From NCBI GenBank assembly GCA_017450435.1, contig JAFSTO010000056.1:186001-250000 (forward strand): a DNA stretch of 64,000 bases. Reading direction: 5' to 3'. Every line of letters begins with the position of its first letter. The first letter of the stretch is position 1. Positions 15,665 to 25,015 of the stretch are shown here, in pieces. The position numbers and the translations under genes were made by a program. The notes under the pieces are model-generated. The model saw only the letters and a program-made list of their open reading frames with translations. It was not told the origin of the DNA and did no database searches. This stretch comes from Paludibacteraceae bacterium. Its GTDB lineage: Bacteria; Bacteroidota; Bacteroidia; Bacteroidales; Paludibacteraceae.

Positions 15665-15985
15665 TTACTCAGCCGCCTCAGCTGCTTTCTTGCAGCACTC
15701 GCCTTCAGCTTTTTTGCAACCTTCTTTCTTGCAGCAGCCTTCTTTCTTGCAGCATTTGGTGCTGTCGGCGGCGCAGCACTTAGCGCTGTCACCTGCGCAG
15801 CATTTAGCGCTGTCACCTTGCATGTGGCAGCAGCCCTCGTGCTTCTTGCAGCACTCGCCTTCTGCTTTCTTCTCACAGCATTCTACTTGTGCAGCTTCTG
15901 CGTTCTCTTCAGCTGCTTTGTCGGCTTTCTTTGCGCAGGAAACACTCATCAGGGCTACCAGCGCTACGATAAAGAGTTTTTTCAT
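15665..15985 (-). CDS. Cysteine-rich lipoprotein with repeated CC pairs
   Basis: 106 residues. Signal MKKLFIVALVALMSVSC with lipobox Cys at residue 17. The mature part has 17 further cysteines, nearly all as CC dipeptides in Lys/Glu-rich repeats (ECCKKHEGCCHMQGDSAKCC, AADSTKCCKKEGCCKKEGC). Two histidines and a Met are mixed in. Vicinal cysteines suggest thiolate metal binding or redox buffering at the envelope, by analogy with metallothionein-like proteins; this is inference. It is flanked on both sides by 9-bp tandem repeats and has its own terminator. Confidence 0.8.
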   Translation of the reverse strand: MKKLFIVALVALMSVSCAKKADKAAEENAEAAQVECCEKKAEGECCKKHEGCCHMQGDSAKCCAGDSAKCCAADSTKCCKKEGCCKKEGCKKAEGECCKKAAEAAE

Positions 15986-16012
15986 TTTGTTAAAAGTTTA
16001 AGTTGGTTATTT

Positions 16013-16117
16013 TTGCTAGTCTCACTAGTCTCACTAGTCTCACTAGTTTCTATAGTCTCTATAGATTCTATAGTCTCTATAGATTCTCTAGTCTCATTAG
16101 TCTCTCTATTTTATATA
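16013..16117. repeat. 9-bp tandem repeat (tagtctcac / tagtctcta family)
   Basis: About eleven 9-bp units, running into the last codons of the MATE gene (stop at 16106). A sister tract lies at the other end of that gene (17503-17560). Confidence 0.85.
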
Positions 16118-17494
16118 GTTTCTCTCTCTGTTTCTTTCGATGTGCAGTTGGCGGAAGATGCGCAGTTGTCTTATCAGCAGCCATGTTGCCAGTGCTGCAG
16201 AGAGGGTGTCCGACACCGGCGTTGACCACCACACGCCGTCTAACCCCCATATACCACCGTCTATTGTCGGAATGATAGGCAGTAGAAGCGTCAGCGGAAT
16301 GAGGAAAAGCACCTGGCGTGTGAGCGAGAGGAGAATGGCTTTTTTTGCCATGCCGAGCGAGGTGAAGAAGTTGCCCGCCACCATCTGAAAGCCCACGAGG
16401 AAGAACGCCGATATGATTATTCTCATCGCGTGGGTTGAAGTCTCTATCAGTGCCTCGTCGTGGGTGAAGATTTTCACCATTCCTTCCGGCCACAACTCGC
16501 CTAACACAAACACTGTGGCGGTGACGCAGGTGGCTGCCAAAGCGGTGAGACGGAACACCTGCATCACGCGGTCGAAATGCTTGGCGCCGTAGTTATATCC
16601 GGCTATAGGCTGCATTCCTTGGTTCAGACCCATCACAATCATGCAGAAGACGAAGGTGTAGCGGTTGATGACGCCGAAGGCGGCTATCGCCATGTCGCCG
16701 CCGTAGCGACTCAGCTGGTTGTTCATTATCACCACTACCAGGCAGTGAGCGAGGTTCATCAGAAAAGGTGACAAGCCGATAGCTACTATGCCGGCGGCAA
16801 TCTTCGTGTCCACGTGCCATATACCGCGCCGGAAATGCAGCACCTCCTGTCTGTCGAAGAAGTTGGTCAGTTGCCACCCCACTGCCGCACATTGCGACAG
16901 CACTGTTGCTAATGCAGCACCGCGAACGCCCATGTCGAAGGTGAAGATAAACAGCGGGTCTAACACCGTGTTCAGCACCACTGCTCCTATCGTTGCGGAC
17001 ATGGCTTTGTAGGGGTGACCGGATGAGCGCAACACGTTGTTCAGACCGAAGTAGATATGTGTAGGAATATTGCCCAGCAGAATGATATACATATAGTCGT
17101 GCGCCAATGGCAGAGTGTCGTCTGATGCACCAAAGGCGCGAAGGATAGGGTCAAGAAACACAAGCCCGACAGCCATCACCAACACCGACAACAGCACGTT
17201 CAGCATAATCACGTTGCCCAGCACCTTGCCGGCTGACTCGTGGTCGCGCTCGCCTAACTTGATTGCCACCAACGCACCGGCACCTACGCCCACCAACGAG
17301 CCGAAGGCAGCACATATATCCATAAATGGCTTGGCAATAGTAAGACCTGCCAATGCAAGCGATCCGACACCATGACCAATGAAAATTGAGTCCACAATGT
17401 TATATAGCGACGACGCTGTCATCGCTATGATAGCCGGCAGGGCGTACTTGAAAAGCAACGCACTAACTTTCTGTGTGCCTAATTCGTCGGTCAT
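16106..17494 (-). CDS. MATE family multidrug/Na+ efflux transporter
   Basis: 462 residues with about twelve hydrophobic helices, the normal MATE length. MATE-typical motifs: ALPAIIAMTASSLYNIVDSI at residues 14-33, then GHGVGSLALAGLTIAKP, and in the second half INRYTFVFCMIVMGLNQGMQ and PIAGYNYGAKHFDRV. It would export cationic compounds or dyes in exchange for Na+ or H+ at the inner membrane; the substrate cannot be predicted. It lies downstream of mrp on the same strand, 55 nt away, with a 9-bp repeat tract between. The C-terminal ~15 residues (LHIERNRERNYIK) run into the next repeat tract. Confidence 0.93.
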   Translation of the reverse strand: MTDELGTQKVSALLFKYALPAIIAMTASSLYNIVDSIFIGHGVGSLALAGLTIAKPFMDICAAFGSLVGVGAGALVAIKLGERDHESAGKVLGNVIMLNVLLSVLVMAVGLVFLDPILRAFGASDDTLPLAHDYMYIILLGNIPTHIYFGLNNVLRSSGHPYKAMSATIGAVVLNTVLDPLFIFTFDMGVRGAALATVLSQCAAVGWQLTNFFDRQEVLHFRRGIWHVDTKIAAGIVAIGLSPFLMNLAHCLVVVIMNNQLSRYGGDMAIAAFGVINRYTFVFCMIVMGLNQGMQPIAGYNYGAKHFDRVMQVFRLTALAATCVTATVFVLGELWPEGMVKIFTHDEALIETSTHAMRIIISAFFLVGFQMVAGNFFTSLGMAKKAILLSLTRQVLFLIPLTLLLPIIPTIDGGIWGLDGVWWSTPVSDTLSAALATWLLIRQLRIFRQLHIERNRERNYIK

Positions 17495-17502
17495 ATTTCC
17501 GG

Positions 17503-17560
17503 TCTCACTAGTCTACTAGTCTACTAGTCTACTAGTCTCTCTATTCTCTCTAGTCTTTTA
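17503..17560. repeat. 9-bp tandem repeat between mrp and the MATE gene
   Basis: ctagtctac/ctagtctct units, about six. The tract overlaps the last codons of mrp (stop at 17550) and the leader of the MATE gene. Confidence 0.85.
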
Positions 17561-18590
17561 GTTTCTCTGCGATTTTTCTGTATTGTTCTGCGGCGGGGTG
17601 TCCTTGCAGCAGAGCTACGGGCTTACCATTGTCTGCGCCTTCGCGAACCGACTGTACCAGCGGTATCTGTCCGAGCAGGGGTACATTGAGCTCCTCGGCT
17701 AACGCTTTGCCACCGTCCTTGCCGAAGATATAATACTTGTTCTCAGGTAGTTCTGCCGGCGTGAACCACGACATATTCTCTATGATGCCTAATACCGGTA
17801 CGTCAATCTTGTCGTTGCGGAACATATCCACCCCTCTGCGGGCATCAATCAGCGCTACGGGTTGCGGTGTTGTAACTACTATGGCTCCGCTCAACTTCAG
17901 TGTCTGAACGATGGTCAGATGTATATCTGAGGTGCCTGGCGGCAGGTCAATAAGCAGGTAGTCCAGTTCGCCCCATAGAGCGTCGTTTACTAACTGTTTT
18001 ATAGCGTTCGATGCCATTGCACCGCGCCACACTATAGCGTTGTCTGCACTCACAAAGAAACCTATTGACAGCATCTTTACGCCGTATTGCTCCGCCGGCA
18101 CTATCAGTTGTCTCCCGCCTACCTCTTCCGCCACGGGCTGGTAACCCTCTATGCCGAACATTCGGGGCTGCGAAGGACCGAAGATGTCTGCGTCTAACAG
18201 ACCTACCCGGTAGCCTGCTACTGCCAGACTGACGGCGATGTTGGATGTCACGGTGGACTTGCCTACGCCGCCTTTGCCTGAACTGACGGCGATGATGTGG
18301 TGAAAGATATTCGGACTCTGCCATGTCTCTTCCGGGGCAACTGCCGAGGGAGTCTTCTCGTGTATCACAACCTCGGCATCGCGGTTGACGTACGTCTTGA
18401 TGGCTGCCTCCGCTGCCTTTAGAAGCGACTTACGGAACGGGTCGTTGTCTTTTTTGAAGATGATGGAAAAACTCACCCTGTAGCCTTGTATGCGAATGTC
18501 GTCTTCTACCATGCCGGCACTGACGATATCCTCTCCCGTACCCGGGTAACGTACTTGGCGTAGGGCGGTGATTATTTCGTTTGGTGACAT
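17550..18590 (-). CDS. mrp: Mrp/NBP35-type Fe-S cluster carrier ATPase
   Basis: 346 residues. The N-terminal ~95 residues form a MIP18/DUF59 domain (ALRQVRYPGTGEDIVSAGMV). The P-loop domain starts near residue 96 with the deviant Walker A SSGKGGVGKSTVTSN, then LLDADIFGPSQPRMFG and LIDLPPGTSDIHLTIVQ. It would carry or insert Fe-S clusters in the cytosol. The C-terminal CxxC found in many Mrp proteins is absent (the region reads ENMSWFTPAELPENKYYIFG), which I believe is usual for Bacteroidota. Third gene of the ricT-gldH-trmB-mrp-MATE strand. Confidence 0.93.
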   Translation of the reverse strand: MSPNEIITALRQVRYPGTGEDIVSAGMVEDDIRIQGYRVSFSIIFKKDNDPFRKSLLKAAEAAIKTYVNRDAEVVIHEKTPSAVAPEETWQSPNIFHHIIAVSSGKGGVGKSTVTSNIAVSLAVAGYRVGLLDADIFGPSQPRMFGIEGYQPVAEEVGGRQLIVPAEQYGVKMLSIGFFVSADNAIVWRGAMASNAIKQLVNDALWGELDYLLIDLPPGTSDIHLTIVQTLKLSGAIVVTTPQPVALIDARRGVDMFRNDKIDVPVLGIIENMSWFTPAELPENKYYIFGKDGGKALAEELNVPLLGQIPLVQSVREGADNGKPVALLQGHPAAEQYRKIAEKLKD

Positions 18591-18705
18591 ATTTTGTTTT
18601 TTTATTTCCCGTAGATAACACGGATTATTAAACGAATTGAAGGGGGAGGGAGTGTCTGAAAATGTGCTGTCTGTAAATGAATCTGATAAGATTGTGGCAG
18701 CATTA

Positions 18706-19500
18706 TCATTTCTTTTCTCTCCCGTATGAGCGGTACTCGTCCGGCTCTATCTCCACGTCCGGCTCTATCAGTGCTTTTCCTCGTGGAAGTGAGAAACGGA
18801 GGTACTTGATTGTCAGTCCGCGGTCGAGCCACATCTGCTCGTAGTAAGTGCGGATATCAAGGTCCGGCAACTGCCGGCTGCCGGCTGATGTCTCGTTGCT
18901 GCAAGCAGACAGTATCCCGTATAGGTCGTCCGTAGCGACAAGCGGAACGATGCTGTTAGCGCGGAGTAGCTCTAAGGTATAGGTATATAGGAAACGGGAG
19001 TCGGTCTTTAGGTGGATAAGTCCGTCCTCGCGAAGAATAAGACGGTAACGGTCAAGAAAACCACTATGTGTCAGGCGTTTGGTGGGTTTCTTCATCTGCG
19101 GGTCTGAGAACGTGAGCCATATCTCTGACACCTCGTCCTCGCAGAAGAACTGCGTTATCATCTCTATGTTAGTGCGCAGAAAAGCGGCGTTATTGATACC
19201 CTGTTCGTTAGCCTGCTTTGCCCCCGTCCACATACGGGCGCCTTTGATGTCAACGCCGATGAAGTTCTTCTCAGGATAACGGCGGGCTAACCCTACCGTG
19301 TATTCGCCTTTGCCGCAACCCAGCTCAAGAACGATAGGGTTGCTGTTGCCGAACACGGTGTGCCATTTACCCGCAAACTGCTCCTGCTTGAGCAGGGGCA
19401 GTCGCCGAAAATCTTTCTCTTCTATGTCTCGTGCAGGACACTCGTACACGTTGCTCAGCGTACGCATCTCTGCAAACTTCTGCAGCTTGCCTTTACCCAT
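18706..19500 (-). CDS. trmB: tRNA (guanine-46-N7)-methyltransferase
   Basis: 264 residues. SAM-binding motif I is [20 protein letters not shown] near residue 57. [19 protein letters not shown] follows, and the substrate motif is [20 protein letters not shown] near residue 130, equivalent to the FPDPWPKKRH region of E. coli TrmB. It makes m7G46 in the tRNA variable loop. It starts 6 nt after the gldH stop in the same operon. Confidence 0.95.
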   Translation of the reverse strand: MGKGKLQKFAEMRTLSNVYECPARDIEEKDFRRLPLLKQEQFAGKWHTVFGNSNPIVLELGCGKGEYTVGLARRYPEKNFIGVDIKGARMWTGAKQANEQGINNAAFLRTNIEMITQFFCEDEVSEIWLTFSDPQMKKPTKRLTHSGFLDRYRLILREDGLIHLKTDSRFLYTYTLELLRANSIVPLVATDDLYGILSACSNETSAGSRQLPDLDIRTYYEQMWLDRGLTIKYLRFSLPRGKALIEPDVEIEPDEYRSYGREKK

Positions 19501-19506
19501 GTGGTG

Positions 19507-19980
19507 TTATTTGTTTTGTTCCTCTATTGTCACTCCTACAGCCTCCACTCCTGTCAGCGTGTCGCATCGCATGCCGTGACTGATGTAGATATGCATTGTG
19601 TCTGCCGGTGGAAGGGTGGTGTTGCTTAGCCACAAGCATGACATGTTCTTCAGTCTTCCGAACCCGCTACCAAGCCACTCACCGCGGTGGTCGGCAAGGT
19701 AGTATTCAAGGGTGTCGCGCTGCACAAATACCGAGTCGGCATATAGGTCGGCAAACAGCCAGATGTTCTGAAACGGATACTGCTCGTTGTGGCGGATATC
19801 AATAGCAATGATGTACGGCGAGACACTGTCTGTAGGACAGATATCGTATTTGAGAACACTGTCAGCATGCCAGCCGTCGCACGGCACGTTCTCATAGTGA
19901 GAATACATGACCCCTCGGGTGCAGGAGCATAGTATGCTGAGGAGCGCAATTGTAATTATGTATGATGCTTGGCGTCTCAT
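19507..19980 (-). CDS. gldH: Gliding-motility-type lipoprotein GldH
   Basis: 157 residues from the ATG at 19980, chosen because it overlaps the upstream stop as ATGA and gives a proper lipoprotein signal, MRRQASYIITIALLSILCSC (lipid Cys near residue 20); a longer frame reading MARRQRR... is possible but lacks this. Downstream, YSHYENVPCDGWHADSVLKY and HNEQYPFQNIWLFADLY fit GldH. GldH is an inner- or periplasm-facing lipoprotein linked to gliding and type IX secretion, often kept in non-gliding Bacteroidales. This agrees with the sorting-domain-like C-termini of several proteins here. Confidence 0.9.
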   Translation of the reverse strand: MRRQASYIITIALLSILCSCTRGVMYSHYENVPCDGWHADSVLKYDICPTDSVSPYIIAIDIRHNEQYPFQNIWLFADLYADSVFVQRDTLEYYLADHRGEWLGSGFGRLKNMSCLWLSNTTLPPADTMHIYISHGMRCDTLTGVEAVGVTIEEQNK

Positions 19981-21248
19981 CGTCTTCTTCTGTTGGTAAA
20001 GCCGTCGCTGTCGCCTTGCCACGCCGGTCGGGCCACTTGTGGCCGTGGAGGGCGGCCGGTCTTTTGCTCTTTTACTTCGTTGCCGTTAGGTCGCGACGGG
20101 CGCTCAGCGTTATCGGCGTTACGGTTGTCTCTGCTTCTCTGTTTGTCGCCGCGTTGCTCCTGCTGGTCGCGACGACGTTTCTTGTCAAAACGCGTGAGCG
20201 AGTCGCCGGCATCGCCGCTTTGATAACTGATATCCACAGCCTTGACCGACGTCTGTTCGCCGCCGAGACCGGCGGGTTTGATGCCTTTCTCGTTTTGCGC
20301 AATGACCTCACGTGCCTGCTCGATGGTGAGGGTCTCTAAGTTGGCAGGAACGTGCTGGTCGGTGGAGTAAGTGATTTTCTCTGCCAACGGGTCGGCGGAG
20401 AAGAAGTAATAGTCGCCGGTTATGGTTTGCAGCACTGTGGAGCGTGGCGGCAACTTGGCTGTCGCCTCCTCATAGGTGTCCGTCTCGTAGTTGAGGCAGC
20501 ACTTGAGTTTGGCGCACTGACCGGCCAGCTTCTGAGGAGTGAGCGATATGTTCTGTATTCTGGCAGCGCCTGTTCCTACCGAGTGGAAGTTAGTCATCCA
20601 TGTGGAGCAACACAGCTCTCTGCCGCACGGACCGGTGCCGCCGATGCGTCCGGCTTCCTGCCTTGCACCTATCTGCTTCATCTCGATGCGCACGCGGAAC
20701 GTCTCGGCATACACCTTGATGAGCTGACGGAAATCAACGCGACCGTCGGCGATGTAGTAGAAGATAGCCTTGGTGCCGTCGCCTTGATACTCCACGTCAC
20801 CTACCTTCATCTCCAATCCCAGCGACTTGACTATCTGGCGGGCACGAATCATCGTCTCGTGTTCTTTGGCTTTGGCCTCCTCTAACTTGCGCAGGTCGTT
20901 CTCGGTGGCTATACGGAAGATGTCGTGTATGGTGTAGCGACTCAGGTCGATGTGGTATTTCTGCATCTGCTTGGCTACCAGCTTGCCGGTGAGTGTCACC
21001 TCGCCTATGTCATGCCCGGGAGCGGCATCTACAGCTACCATCGTGCCTTTCTCTAACGGCAGTTTGGCGGTGTTGCGGTAGAACCCTTTGCGCGTGTTCT
21101 TAAACTGCACCTCCACAAGGTCGCTGTCGTTGATGTCGGTAGGCAGGTCGGCAAGCCAGTCGGTGACAGGAAGCATGTGATGCGAGTTGCGATGACAACC
21201 GCGGGGAACTATCGCACTCGAGCCGTTATTTAGTGTGAAATCAGTCAT
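19977..21248 (-). CDS. PSP1-domain protein, RicT/YaaT family, with long basic tail
   Basis: 423 residues. The PSP1 core is seen at about 50-300: VEYQGDGTKAIFYYIADGRV, then GGTGPCGRELCCSTWMTNFH and QKLAGQCAKLKCCLNYETDT. The cysteines (CGRELCC, CAKLKCC) match those that bind Fe-S clusters in Bacillus RicT, part of the Y-complex affecting RNase Y and mRNA processing. The last ~80 residues are low-complexity and rich in Arg, Lys, Asn and Gln (RFDKKRRRDQQEQRGDKQRS), a likely RNA-binding tail. Its stop overlaps the gldH start. Role in Bacteroidota unproven. Confidence 0.88.
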   Translation of the reverse strand: MTDFTLNNGSSAIVPRGCHRNSHHMLPVTDWLADLPTDINDSDLVEVQFKNTRKGFYRNTAKLPLEKGTMVAVDAAPGHDIGEVTLTGKLVAKQMQKYHIDLSRYTIHDIFRIATENDLRKLEEAKAKEHETMIRARQIVKSLGLEMKVGDVEYQGDGTKAIFYYIADGRVDFRQLIKVYAETFRVRIEMKQIGARQEAGRIGGTGPCGRELCCSTWMTNFHSVGTGAARIQNISLTPQKLAGQCAKLKCCLNYETDTYEEATAKLPPRSTVLQTITGDYYFFSADPLAEKITYSTDQHVPANLETLTIEQAREVIAQNEKGIKPAGLGGEQTSVKAVDISYQSGDAGDSLTRFDKKRRRDQQEQRGDKQRSRDNRNADNAERPSRPNGNEVKEQKTGRPPRPQVARPAWQGDSDGFTNRRRR

Positions 21249-21309
21249 TTGTTTATCAGTTAATCTATTATTGTTCTTCTTCTCCTGCTTGCCGTCAATT
21301 GTTCGGTGT

Positions 21310-22509
21310 TTATTTAATCAGCACAATCAGTTTCAGGCAAAGGTCGAAGAATATCATTTTCGGGTTTCCGTTCTGCTCTATCTGTCGTCGGGCGGTGCTC
21401 AACTCGCTAATCAGCCCCTCCACGTTGCCGTTGTGGATGTATGGTGCGAACCTCTCCGAGAAGGCTGTTTCGTCGTGGGTCTGGTAGTTAAGTTCCGGCA
21501 TGCCGTAGTTGCGGATGTAGTTCTCTCGTACTTGTTCGATGGCATAGTCCAAAAAAGCCTTCTGTCCTTCCCGTCCCACGGCTATCACCGAGCGGTGCTG
21601 TATGGGTTTGTTGTTCTCGTCGCGCAGACTCTCGTCGTCGTAGTTAAGCTCGGTGCTCCAGCGCTTGAGGACGAGTAGCGAACCGTAGTCTTTCTTGTGC
21701 CCCACCATCCAAGCCTTGCGCAGGATGAGCTTCCACCAGTCGAACATCTCGTTGCGTAGTTTGTTGCTCTGCATGTTCTTCAGGGCGTGGGTGAAACTGC
21801 CGCCGGCAAGGTGGGCTATGTCAAGTGCTGTGGTGCTGGCCAGCTCGGGAAAACGCTCGCTCAGCGCAAGGGCAATCTCGTCTTCGCTCAGCCTGCCTAT
21901 GTTCACTGTCTGTACACGGGAGAGAATAGTGGGCAGCAGTTGCTCAGGCTGCTCACTGACAAGGATAAAAAGCGTGTCCTGAGGAGGCTCTTCTATTATC
22001 TTCAGCAACTTATTGGCGCACACCGCATTCATCTTCTCCGGCTGCCAGATAATCATCACCTTCTTGCCGCCGGAGAATGCCTTGAGCGACAGCTTGCGCA
22101 TTATCTCTGACGACTCTTTCTCGTATATCATTCCCTGCTTGCCGTCGGATCCGATTTTCTCATACCAGTCATCAATGTCAAAATACGGGTTCTCATGCAG
22201 CATCTCTCGCCACTCTGCGGCATAATCGTCGGCAACCGGAGGTTCGGTGCCTTTCTTTATCACGGGGTAGGCAAAGTGTAGGTCAGGGTGCTGCAAACGG
22301 CCCCACTGCAGGCAGTTAGAACACTGACCGCAGCTGTCAGACTCGCGGTGAGAACATGCCAGATACTGAGCCAATGCTACTGCAAGAGGCAACTTGCCAA
22401 CACCCGACGGACCGGAAAAGAGCAGAGCATGAGGCAACTTGTTATCGCGAACAAGCTTCCTCAGGTGCTGCTTCACCTCTTCCTGACCTATTACGTCTTT
22501 GAACTGCAT
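21310..22509 (-). CDS. holB: DNA polymerase III delta' subunit (clamp loader)
   Basis: 399 residues from the ATG at 22509 (MQFKDVIGQEEVKQHLRKLV). The longer frame from 22527 is rejected because a TACCTTTG promoter box ends at 22529, leaving no room for a transcript start. Walker A-like LLFSGPSGVGKLPLA (Lys followed by Leu rather than Thr/Ser), a zinc module CGQCSNCLQWG, and the SRC-like region LPTILSRVQTVNIGRLSEDE mark a clamp-loader AAA+ subunit. It acts with DnaX and HolA to load the beta clamp. The altered P-loop end fits the non-hydrolysing delta' role. Confidence 0.9.
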   Translation of the reverse strand: MQFKDVIGQEEVKQHLRKLVRDNKLPHALLFSGPSGVGKLPLAVALAQYLACSHRESDSCGQCSNCLQWGRLQHPDLHFAYPVIKKGTEPPVADDYAAEWREMLHENPYFDIDDWYEKIGSDGKQGMIYEKESSEIMRKLSLKAFSGGKKVMIIWQPEKMNAVCANKLLKIIEEPPQDTLFILVSEQPEQLLPTILSRVQTVNIGRLSEDEIALALSERFPELASTTALDIAHLAGGSFTHALKNMQSNKLRNEMFDWWKLILRKAWMVGHKKDYGSLLVLKRWSTELNYDDESLRDENNKPIQHRSVIAVGREGQKAFLDYAIEQVRENYIRNYGMPELNYQTHDETAFSERFAPYIHNGNVEGLISELSTARRQIEQNGNPKMIFFDLCLKLIVLIK

Positions 22510-22528
22510 TTTACACCAATTTATCATG

Positions 22529-22536
22529 CAAAGGTA
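22529..22536 (-). promoter_or_regulatory. Promoter -7 element of holB
   Basis: Minus-strand TACCTTTG (22529-22536); no clear -33. It decides the holB start at 22509. Confidence 0.6.
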
Positions 22537-22596
22537 CTAAAAAAACGCTGAATAATAAAATTTTTGTATTAAAAACGTGCTGATACTTACGGATTA

Positions 22597-22628
22597 TTTG
22601 CGTATTTGAAATAAAAGTTGTAATTTTG
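22597..22628 (+). promoter_or_regulatory. Promoter of rpsP
   Basis: TTTG (22597-22600), 20 nt, TAATTTTG (22621-22628), about 50 nt before the rpsP ATG at 22686. Confidence 0.8.
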
Positions 22629-22685
22629 CAGCCGGTTTTCGTGTAAAACCGCTATTGTTTAACTTATAACATATTTTTTACCGAA

Positions 22686-23240
22686 ATGGCAACAAAGATT
22701 CGTTTGGCTCGTCATGGTCACAAAGACTACGCTTACTACCACATCGTAGTAGCTGACAGCCGCTCGCCACGTGATGGCAAATTTATCGAACGCATCGGTT
22801 CTTACAACCCGAACACAAACCCTGCTACCGTAGATCTTCGTTTTGACCGCGCAATGTACTGGCTCGGCGTAGGTGCACAGCCTACCGACACTGTACGTAA
22901 CATCCTCTCCGGCGAGGGTGTGCTTCTGATGAAGCACCTGCTCGGAGGTGTTAAGAAAGGCGCTTTCGACGAGGCTGAGGCTGAGAAGCGTTTCGCAGCA
23001 TGGAAAGCAGAGAAAGATGCTAAGAACGGTCGTATCTCACAGCTTGAGCGTGAGAAGAAACTTGAGGCTGCTAAGGCTCTCCTCGCTCAGGAGGTGGAGC
23101 AAAACAAAGCTAAGGCTAAAGAGCTTGCTGAGAAACGCAAAGCTGCTGCTGAGGCTGAGGCACAGGCTGCGCTCGAGGCTGCTAAAGAGGCAGAGGCCGC
23201 TGAGGCTGAAGCTAAAGGTGAAGAGGCTGCCGCTGAATAA
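22686..23240 (+). CDS. rpsP: 30S ribosomal protein S16 with long charged C-terminal extension
   Basis: 184 residues. The first ~80 are canonical S16: [58 protein letters not shown]. From residue ~105 an Ala/Glu/Lys-rich helical extension doubles the protein ([17 protein letters not shown] ... [20 protein letters not shown]). Such extensions are common in Bacteroidota S16; role unknown. Own promoter and strong terminator. Confidence 0.97.
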   Translation: MATKIRLARHGHKDYAYYHIVVADSRSPRDGKFIERIGSYNPNTNPATVDLRFDRAMYWLGVGAQPTDTVRNILSGEGVLLMKHLLGGVKKGAFDEAEAEKRFAAWKAEKDAKNGRISQLEREKKLEAAKALLAQEVEQNKAKAKELAEKRKAAAEAEAQAALEAAKEAEAAEAEAKGEEAAAE

Positions 23241-23285
23241 GCGAGGCGCTGACGCAGACTTTAGCAAGACGAACGACAACGTTCT

Positions 23286-23325
23286 AAAAAAAGCTGTTTG
23301 ACGAATTCGTTAAACAGCTTTTTTA
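23286..23325 (+). terminator. Terminator of rpsP
   Basis: AAAAAAGCTGTTT and AAACAGCTTTTTT flank acgaattcgt, giving a long AT-ended stem with a T6 run; usable in both directions. Confidence 0.9.
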
Positions 23326-23346
23326 GTATCTCTTCCTTTTCCCGTC

Positions 23347-23450
23347 CACGTGTCTCGACCTTGTTTTGCCCACGTGTTCCGACCTTGTTTTGCCCACGTG
23401 TCCCGACCTTGTTTTGCCCACGTGTAGAGACGGTATTTTTTACCGTCTCT
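23347..23450. repeat. Three 24-bp tandem repeats capped by the dispersed hairpin
   Basis: Three units of cacgtgtcccgaccttgttt plus tgcc (23347-23418), then cacgtgt and the 25-nt hairpin AGAGACGGTA/TACCGTCTCT (23426-23450). It sits between the convergent rpsP and sufB genes and could terminate both. Open frames reading VGTRGQNK repeats are repeat artefacts. Related tract at 25250-25320. Confidence 0.85.
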
Positions 23451-23498
23451 AAGAATCGCCACCCGTCTTTCAAGACCACTTCCTGTCTCTTGATACCG

Positions 23499-24968
23499 CT
23501 ATCCTACTGCGCCCTCAAGACTGACTTGCAGCAGTTTCTGTGCCTCAACCGCAAACTCCATCGGCAGTTTCTGCAGCACCTCTTTGGCGTAGCCGTTGAC
23601 TATCAGTCCTACGGCGTCCTCCTCGCTGATACCGCGTTGACGGCAATAGAAGAGTTGGTCTTCGGAAATCTTCGAGGTCGTTGCCTCATGCTCCACGGTG
23701 GCTGTCGGGTTCTCAATCTGCATGTCGGGAAAAGTGTGGGCGCCGCACAGCGACCCCATCAGCAGCGAGTCGCACTGCGAGTAGTTGCGTGCGCCGTCTG
23801 CACCGGGCAGTACCTTCACCAGACCGCGGTAAGAGTTCTCTGACCGTCCGGCGGAGATTCCTTTGGAGATGATGCGCGAACGAGTGTTCCTGCCTATATG
23901 AATCATCTTTGTGCCTGTGTCGGCCTGCTGGTAGTTGTTGGTGACCGCCACCGAGTAAAACTCTGCGGACGAACCGTCGCCGCGTAATATACACGACGGG
24001 TATTTCCACGTGATGGCGGAGCCGGTCTCCACCTGTGTCCAACTCAGACGGGCATTACGGTGACACAGACCGCGTTTGGTGACGAAATTATAAATACCGC
24101 CCTTACCTTCTTTGTCACCGGGATACCAGTTTTGCACCGTCGAGTACTTGACCTCGGCGTTGTCGTGCACCACTATCTCTACTATGGCGGCATGCAGCTG
24201 GTTCTCATCACGCATCGGGGCTGTGCAACCCTCAAGGTAACTCATGTAGGCACCCTCGTCTGCTATGAGTAAGGTACGTTCAAACTGACCGGTACCCATT
24301 GCGTTGATGCGGAAATATGTGCTCAGTTCCATCGGACAACGCACGCCTTTGGGCACATACACAAACGAGCCGTCAGAGAACACGGCGGAGTTGAGAGCCG
24401 CGTAGAAGTTGTCAGAGGGGGGAACAACTGAACCTAAGTATTTCTTTACCAAATCCGGATACTCGCGTACTGCTTCAGATATAGAGCAGAAGATGATGCC
24501 TAACTTACTCAGGCTCTCTCTGAACGTTGTCTTGACCGACACGCTGTCCATCACGGCGTCCACCGCCATCGTGCCTGTTTCTTGCCGGGCACTGCCAATG
24601 CCGCTTAATGCGGCACGCTCCTCTAACGGGATTCCAAGTTTGTCAAAGGTTTTCATCAGCTCGGGGTCAATCTCTTGAGGCTGACCATCTCCTTTCGACG
24701 ACTTGCTTCGCGGCGCAGCGTAGTAGGATATGCTTTGAAAGTCAATCTCCGGAATACGCAGATGCGCCCATGTCGGAACCTTCATCTGCTGCCAGCGGCG
24801 GTAGGCCTTCAAACGAAAGTCAAGCAACCAATCAGGCTCGCCTTTCTTTTGAGAGATAAGGCGAACAACATCCTCGTTCAAACCGCGTTCTATAATGTCG
24901 GTTTGAATGTCGGTGGTGAAACCGTACTCATAATCTTTGGAAACAATATCGTTGAGCTGTGCGTCCAT
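23499..24968 (-). CDS. sufB: Fe-S cluster assembly scaffold SufB
   Basis: 489 residues, typical for SufB. Conserved blocks: [80 protein letters not shown] and [20 protein letters not shown]. It forms the SufBC2D scaffold with SufC and SufD. No sufC, sufD or sufS follows downstream: rpsP is convergent within 260 bp. Upstream on the same strand is tRNA-Cys. The separated sufB is noted in the findings. Confidence 0.95.
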   Translation of the reverse strand: MDAQLNDIVSKDYEYGFTTDIQTDIIERGLNEDVVRLISQKKGEPDWLLDFRLKAYRRWQQMKVPTWAHLRIPEIDFQSISYYAAPRSKSSKGDGQPQEIDPELMKTFDKLGIPLEERAALSGIGSARQETGTMAVDAVMDSVSVKTTFRESLSKLGIIFCSISEAVREYPDLVKKYLGSVVPPSDNFYAALNSAVFSDGSFVYVPKGVRCPMELSTYFRINAMGTGQFERTLLIADEGAYMSYLEGCTAPMRDENQLHAAIVEIVVHDNAEVKYSTVQNWYPGDKEGKGGIYNFVTKRGLCHRNARLSWTQVETGSAITWKYPSCILRGDGSSAEFYSVAVTNNYQQADTGTKMIHIGRNTRSRIISKGISAGRSENSYRGLVKVLPGADGARNYSQCDSLLMGSLCGAHTFPDMQIENPTATVEHEATTSKISEDQLFYCRQRGISEEDAVGLIVNGYAKEVLQKLPMEFAVEAQKLLQVSLEGAVG

Positions 24969-25015
24969 ATATATGTGCCTTCCTATTTATTATACCGGTT
25001 GACGGCTGAACTTAT

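Noticed and set aside
15431-16225. 264-codon plus-strand frame across the Cys-rich lipoprotein locus
   Set aside because: It is built from tandem repeats and the antisense of the lipoprotein gene, whose signal peptide and terminator are clear.
15244-17560. CRISPR array for the clustered short repeats
   Set aside because: Units are 9 bp without spacers, and no cas genes are present.
23261-23479. Frame encoding VGTRGQNK repeats
   Set aside because: It is translation of the 24-bp tandem repeat element and overlaps the rpsP terminator; no promoter or real start.
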